A stretch of 64,000 nucleotides of DNA from Novosphingobium sp. (GTDB lineage Bacteria; Pseudomonadota; Alphaproteobacteria; Sphingomonadales; Sphingomonadaceae). The translations under genes and the position numbers were made by a program. The DNA lies in NCBI RefSeq assembly GCF_039595395.1, contig NZ_JBCNLP010000001.1:1-64000 (forward strand), read 5' to 3'. The notes beneath the pieces are model-generated. The model searched no databases, was not told where the DNA came from, and was given only the letters and a program-made list of their open reading frames with translations. This document shows, one piece after another, positions 61,125 through 64,000 of the stretch (its first letter is position 1; each line of letters starts with the position of its first letter).

Positions 61125-61559
61125 ATGATCCTGCCCGGTAATCGCTCGCTGCTCGTCCTGCCCCTGCTCGCCTTTCTGGCCGCTTGCGGCACCGAGCAGA
61201 CGCGGCCTGTCTCCATCCAGCGCCCGCCGCATCGTCCGGGCACCACCGCCACGCCGCCTGCCGCCATCACGCGCACGCCGCCGCCGGCCGCGCATGTGCA
61301 GTCGCTGCCGGGACTGCAGGGCGTGATCGGGGCCAGCGCGCCCGAGTTGCAGCGCCTGTTCGGCCCGCCCCGGCTCGATGTGGTGGAGGGCGACGCGCAC
61401 AAGCTGCAGTTCAGCGGCAATGCCTGCGTGCTCGATGTCTATCTCTATCCGCCAGCGCCGGGTCAGGCGCCGCGCGCGTCCTATGTCGATGCGCGGCGCG
61501 GCACCGATGCGCGCGATGTGGACCGGGCGGCCTGCGTGGCGGCGCTGAAGCGTCGCTAA
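61125..61559 (+). CDS. Small lipoprotein of unknown function
   Basis: A 144-residue lipoprotein. The leader MILPGNRSLLVLPLLAFLAA has lipobox LAAC, followed by a Pro/Thr/Arg-rich linker and a compact C-terminal domain of about 80 residues (LPGLQGVIGASAPELQRLFG, then PPRLDVVEGDAHKLQFSGNA with Cys, and DRAACVAALKRR). The pattern resembles SmpA/BamE-like repeats of the GxSxxELxxLFGxP type. Its role is unknown. The region upstream, between it and the kinase, is short and non-coding. Confidence 0.75.
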   Translation: MILPGNRSLLVLPLLAFLAACGTEQTRPVSIQRPPHRPGTTATPPAAITRTPPPAAHVQSLPGLQGVIGASAPELQRLFGPPRLDVVEGDAHKLQFSGNACVLDVYLYPPAPGQAPRASYVDARRGTDARDVDRAACVAALKRR

Positions 61560-61659
61560 TCGTCGCAGGCCCGCGAAGTAGCTGAATTTTTGGTTCACTC
61601 TGCGGCAAGGGTTTACCCGTCATCTCGGCGCTGGGGGCGCAACCGAAAGGACGCACGGG

Positions 61660-62076
61660 ATGAACGAGACGAATCGCTGCCCGAGTCATAGCACTCTGGG
61701 CCGCCCCGCCGACCCGCACAGGCCAGGCATGAGCCCTGACGATGCCGAGGCGCTGCTGGCGATCAACATGCATGTGCGCTCGCCTTCCCCGGAGTGGGTG
61801 GAATTTCTGGGCGAGACGATCTCGACCTGGCTGGTGGAGCAACGCGCGCCTGCAGGCGTGATGGACGACACAAAGTCGCACTGGCTGCTGGCCCGGATCG
61901 ATGAGGGCGGGGCGAGTTCGCCTGCCGCCCTGGCGCTGCTGCGGCAATGCTGTGTGAAGGCGCGGGCGGTGCCGGCGGCTTTACTGGCCTATCTGCGGCA
62001 GCAGGAGATGCAGATCAGGCTGGTGGATTCCGAAGCGATCACAGAGAATGACGAGCGCCTGATGACCGGCGCCTGA
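61660..62076 (+). CDS. Hypothetical alphaproteobacterial protein
   Basis: A 138-residue soluble protein I do not recognise. The core (DDAEALLAINMHVRSPSPEW, WLVEQRAPAGVMDDTKSHWL, ARIDEGGASSPAALALLRQC) is helical, with two adjacent Cys. No signal or membrane helix. AAAGGA lies upstream of the ATG. It is convergent with the SUF genes. Confidence 0.7.
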   Translation: MNETNRCPSHSTLGRPADPHRPGMSPDDAEALLAINMHVRSPSPEWVEFLGETISTWLVEQRAPAGVMDDTKSHWLLARIDEGGASSPAALALLRQCCVKARAVPAALLAYLRQQEMQIRLVDSEAITENDERLMTGA

Positions 62077-62129
62077 TCGCTGCGGGCGAGAGTGATGAGG
62101 GACTCTCGCCTGAGGTTTGAACCTTAACC

Positions 62130-62495
62130 TTAAACCGTGAAACTCTCACCGCAGCCGCAGCTACCCTTGGCATTGGGATTGTTGAAGACGAAACCGGCGG
62201 TGAAATCGTCCTCCACCCAGTCCATCACCGAGCCCACCAGATACAGCACGCTGGCCCCATCGATGAAGAGCACGCCGCCCGGCGTCTCGATCTTCTCGTC
62301 GAAAGCGTTGGCCGCGCTGACATAATCCACCGAATAGGCCAGACCCGAACAGCCCCGGCGCGGCGTGGACAGCTTCACGCCCACCGAACCTTCGGGGGCG
62401 CTCGCCATCAGATGGGCGATGCGCGCTTCCGCCGTGGCCGTCAGCGTGACGGCGGCGGGGCGGGCGCGACGGACCTTGGTTTCGACTTCGCTCAT
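62130..62495 (-). CDS. sufA: Iron-sulfur cluster assembly protein SufA (HesB/IscA family)
   Basis: A-type carrier that holds and transfers Fe-S clusters, about 121 residues. The three ligand Cys are visible: one in PRRGCSGLAYSVDY and two in the C-terminal GSCGCGESF. The start at 62495 (MSEVETK) fits. It is the last gene of the SUF run here and follows sufT by one base. Confidence 0.95.
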   Translation of the reverse strand: MSEVETKVRRARPAAVTLTATAEARIAHLMASAPEGSVGVKLSTPRRGCSGLAYSVDYVSAANAFDEKIETPGGVLFIDGASVLYLVGSVMDWVEDDFTAGFVFNNPNAKGSCGCGESFTV

Positions 62496-62496
62496 G

Positions 62497-63003
62497 TCAC
62501 AGCATCCCCAGTTCGAGGCGGGCTTCATCGCTCATCTTGGCCGGATCCCAGGCGGGGTCCCACACCAGATTGACCTCGGCCTCGCGAATGCCGGGCACGC
62601 TGGCGACGCGCAGTTCGACCTCGCCCGGCATCGATTCGGCCACCGGGCAATGCGGGGTGGTCAAGGTCATGGTGATCGCCACCGCGCCATCGGGCGTGAT
62701 GTCCACGCCATAGATCAGGCCCAGCTCATAGATGTTGACCGGGATTTCCGGGTCGTAGATCTCTTTCAGCGCATCGACCACCGCCTCATACAGCGCGCCG
62801 CCCGGCTCGTTGGGCGCCATGCCGGTGGGCTGCTGGCTGAGGAAACCGTCGAGGTAGTCGCGCTTGCGCTCCAGCATCTCGGCCGGGGTTTCCTCGGGGG
62901 CGGGCGTCACATCCTCCACCCGCGCGCGCGGCGGGGTGGGGGCAGCGTCAACCTCTTCCACGGTGAAGCGGGGGGCGCCGTTTCCGGCTGCGGGCGTGCT
63001 CAT
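62497..63003 (-). CDS. sufT: SUF-system Fe-S assembly protein SufT (MIP18/DUF59 family)
   Basis: A 168-residue MIP18-family protein that assists maturation of some Fe-S proteins. An N-terminal Pro/Ala/Glu-rich extension of about 60 residues precedes the domain: YDPEIPVNIYELGLIYGVDI and TLTTPHCPVAESMPGEVELR, with the conserved Cys of the HCP motif, then NLVWDPAWDP. The start ATG overlaps the sufS stop (ATGA). Confidence 0.93.
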   Translation of the reverse strand: MSTPAAGNGAPRFTVEEVDAAPTPPRARVEDVTPAPEETPAEMLERKRDYLDGFLSQQPTGMAPNEPGGALYEAVVDALKEIYDPEIPVNIYELGLIYGVDITPDGAVAITMTLTTPHCPVAESMPGEVELRVASVPGIREAEVNLVWDPAWDPAKMSDEARLELGML

Positions 63004-64000
63004 CCGAAAATCCTCTTGGTTCGCTCGATGCCGCGCAGCAGAGCGGCAATATCACTGTCATCGCTGTAAAGGCCAAAGCTGGCGCGGGCGGTGGCGGGCA
63101 CGCCCAGATGGTCCATCAAAGGCTGGGCGCAATGATGCCCGGCGCGGATCGCCACGCCTTCCTCATCCAAGATAGTGCCGAGGTCGTGCGGATGCACCCC
63201 GTCCATGGAAAAAGAAACGATGCCCGCCGAATGATCGGGCCCGAACAGGCGGATCGAGTTGAAGGCGCGCAGCTCGCCACGCAGCGTGTCCACCAGCGAG
63301 AGCTCATGGGCATGGATGGCATCCAGTCCGATGGCCTCAATGTAATCGACCGCCTCGGCAAAGCCGATCGCCTCGACGATGGCGGGGGTGCCTGCCTCGA
63401 AACGGGTGGGCGCGGGGGCCCAGGTGGTCTTTTCGAAGGTCACGCGGTCGATCATCGAACCGCCGCCTTGCCATGGCGGCATGGCGTCGAGAATCTCGGC
63501 CTTCGCCCAGAGCGCGCCGATGCCGGTGGGGCCGTAGAGCTTGTGCGCGGAAAAGACGTAGAAATCGCAGCCCAGCGCGGCGACATCGACCTTCAGGCGC
63601 GGCACGGCCTGGCAACCATCGATCAGCACCTTGGCACCGACCGACTTGGCCAGCGCCACGGCGCGCTCCACATCCAGCACGCTGCCCAGCACGTTGGAGA
63701 CATGCGCCAGCGACACCAGCTTGTACGCCGGAGTCAGCAGCTTTTCGGCAGCATCCAGATCGATGCGGCCATCCTCGGTCAGCGGGCAGACATCGATCTC
63801 GAAACCGATCCGCTCGCGCAGGATCTGCCACGGCACGATGTTCGAGTGATGCTCCAGCGTGGACAGCAGGATGCGGTCGCCCGCCTTCAGATTCGTCGCG
63901 CCCCAGCTCTGGGCGACCAGATTGATCGCCTCGGTGGCGCCGCGGGTGAAGACGATCTCATGCTCGTCGCCGCCGATGAAACTGGCGATGGTGCGGCGCG
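63000..64000 (-). CDS. sufS: Cysteine desulfurase SufS, N-terminus beyond the window
   Basis: PLP enzyme that takes sulfur from cysteine for Fe-S cluster assembly. The frame stays open to the right edge, so the first part is missing; about 333 residues are visible. Motifs are FTRGATEAINLVAQSWG and LEHHSNIVPWQ near the edge, the PLP-Lys in FSAHKLYGPTGIGALW, and the catalytic Cys in IRAGHHCAQPLM, group II (SufS-type) spacing. It is coupled to sufT, with sufA after it. Confidence 0.96.
   Translation of the reverse strand, partial: RRTIASFIGGDEHEIVFTRGATEAINLVAQSWGATNLKAGDRILLSTLEHHSNIVPWQILRERIGFEIDVCPLTEDGRIDLDAAEKLLTPAYKLVSLAHVSNVLGSVLDVERAVALAKSVGAKVLIDGCQAVPRLKVDVAALGCDFYVFSAHKLYGPTGIGALWAKAEILDAMPPWQGGGSMIDRVTFEKTTWAPAPTRFEAGTPAIVEAIGFAEAVDYIEAIGLDAIHAHELSLVDTLRGELRAFNSIRLFGPDHSAGIVSFSMDGVHPHDLGTILDEEGVAIRAGHHCAQPLMDHLGVPATARASFGLYSDDSDIAALLRGIERTKRIFG

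Overview
The window is high-GC alphaproteobacterial chromosome, most likely a sphingomonad close to Novosphingobium. The evidence is gene content: COQ9, an EipA/DUF1134 protein, a MmcB-type nuclease, HslV with a short propeptide, the ubiquinol-cytochrome c chaperone next to YceD/DUF177, DUF1289, DUF1737 and DUF2093 proteins, a large TonB-dependent receptor and a SUF operon. The genus is inferred; no rRNA gene is present.

Layout. 1-20.6 kb is core chromosome: a glycosyltransferase, a two-lobed retropepsin-like protease, an Atm1-type ABC exporter, a near-perfect parS site (4488-4503), a TorF-type porin, bamE-hslV-hslU, the cytochrome bc1 chaperone with YceD, ssb, feoAB, COQ9 with an ankyrin protein, a SCO protein, YcgN and YgjP-type metallopeptidase genes, ribD-ribE, an aromatic aminotransferase and EipA. 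A tRNA-Ser(GCT) at 20.9 kb opens an accessory segment to about 29.5 kb. It carries a Fic protein, an anti-phage dCTP/dCMP deaminase (AvcD-like) with a tiny downstream gene, a possible 30-residue membrane peptide, an excisionase-like protein, a run of small envelope proteins and a complete IS21-family insertion sequence.

29.7-41.2 kb is a phosphate region after an MFS exporter: Pit transporter, a frameshifted CorA/ZntB gene, PPK2, pstS-pstC-pstA-pstB-phoU and an OprO/P-type porin. PHO-box-like sites precede pstS and the porin. 41.3-64 kb returns to core genes: mmcB, DUF1289, sterol desaturase, a PAS protein, a BepA-like M48 protease with a DsbA-type thioredoxin, a LytS/LytTR two-component pair, nadC, tadA, rpmB, a TonB receptor, xseA-DUF2093-M23, purD, a PfkB-family kinase, small envelope proteins, and sufS-sufT-sufA running off the right edge.

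The most unusual feature is a family of eight intergenic elements of 177-233 bp at about 5.8, 18.2, 33.8, 42.3, 49.4, 50.5, 51.7 and 59.7 kb. Each is bounded by inverted GC-rich hairpins with a GGGAGCGC/GCGCTCCC foot, most have a central inverted repeat, and none carries a convincing gene. They lie between genes, usually within 2-20 bases of a stop codon, and their terminal hairpins show compensatory changes. They look like REPIN/BIME- or MITE-like units that have become double-ended 3'-end elements; no mobilising transposase is in the window.
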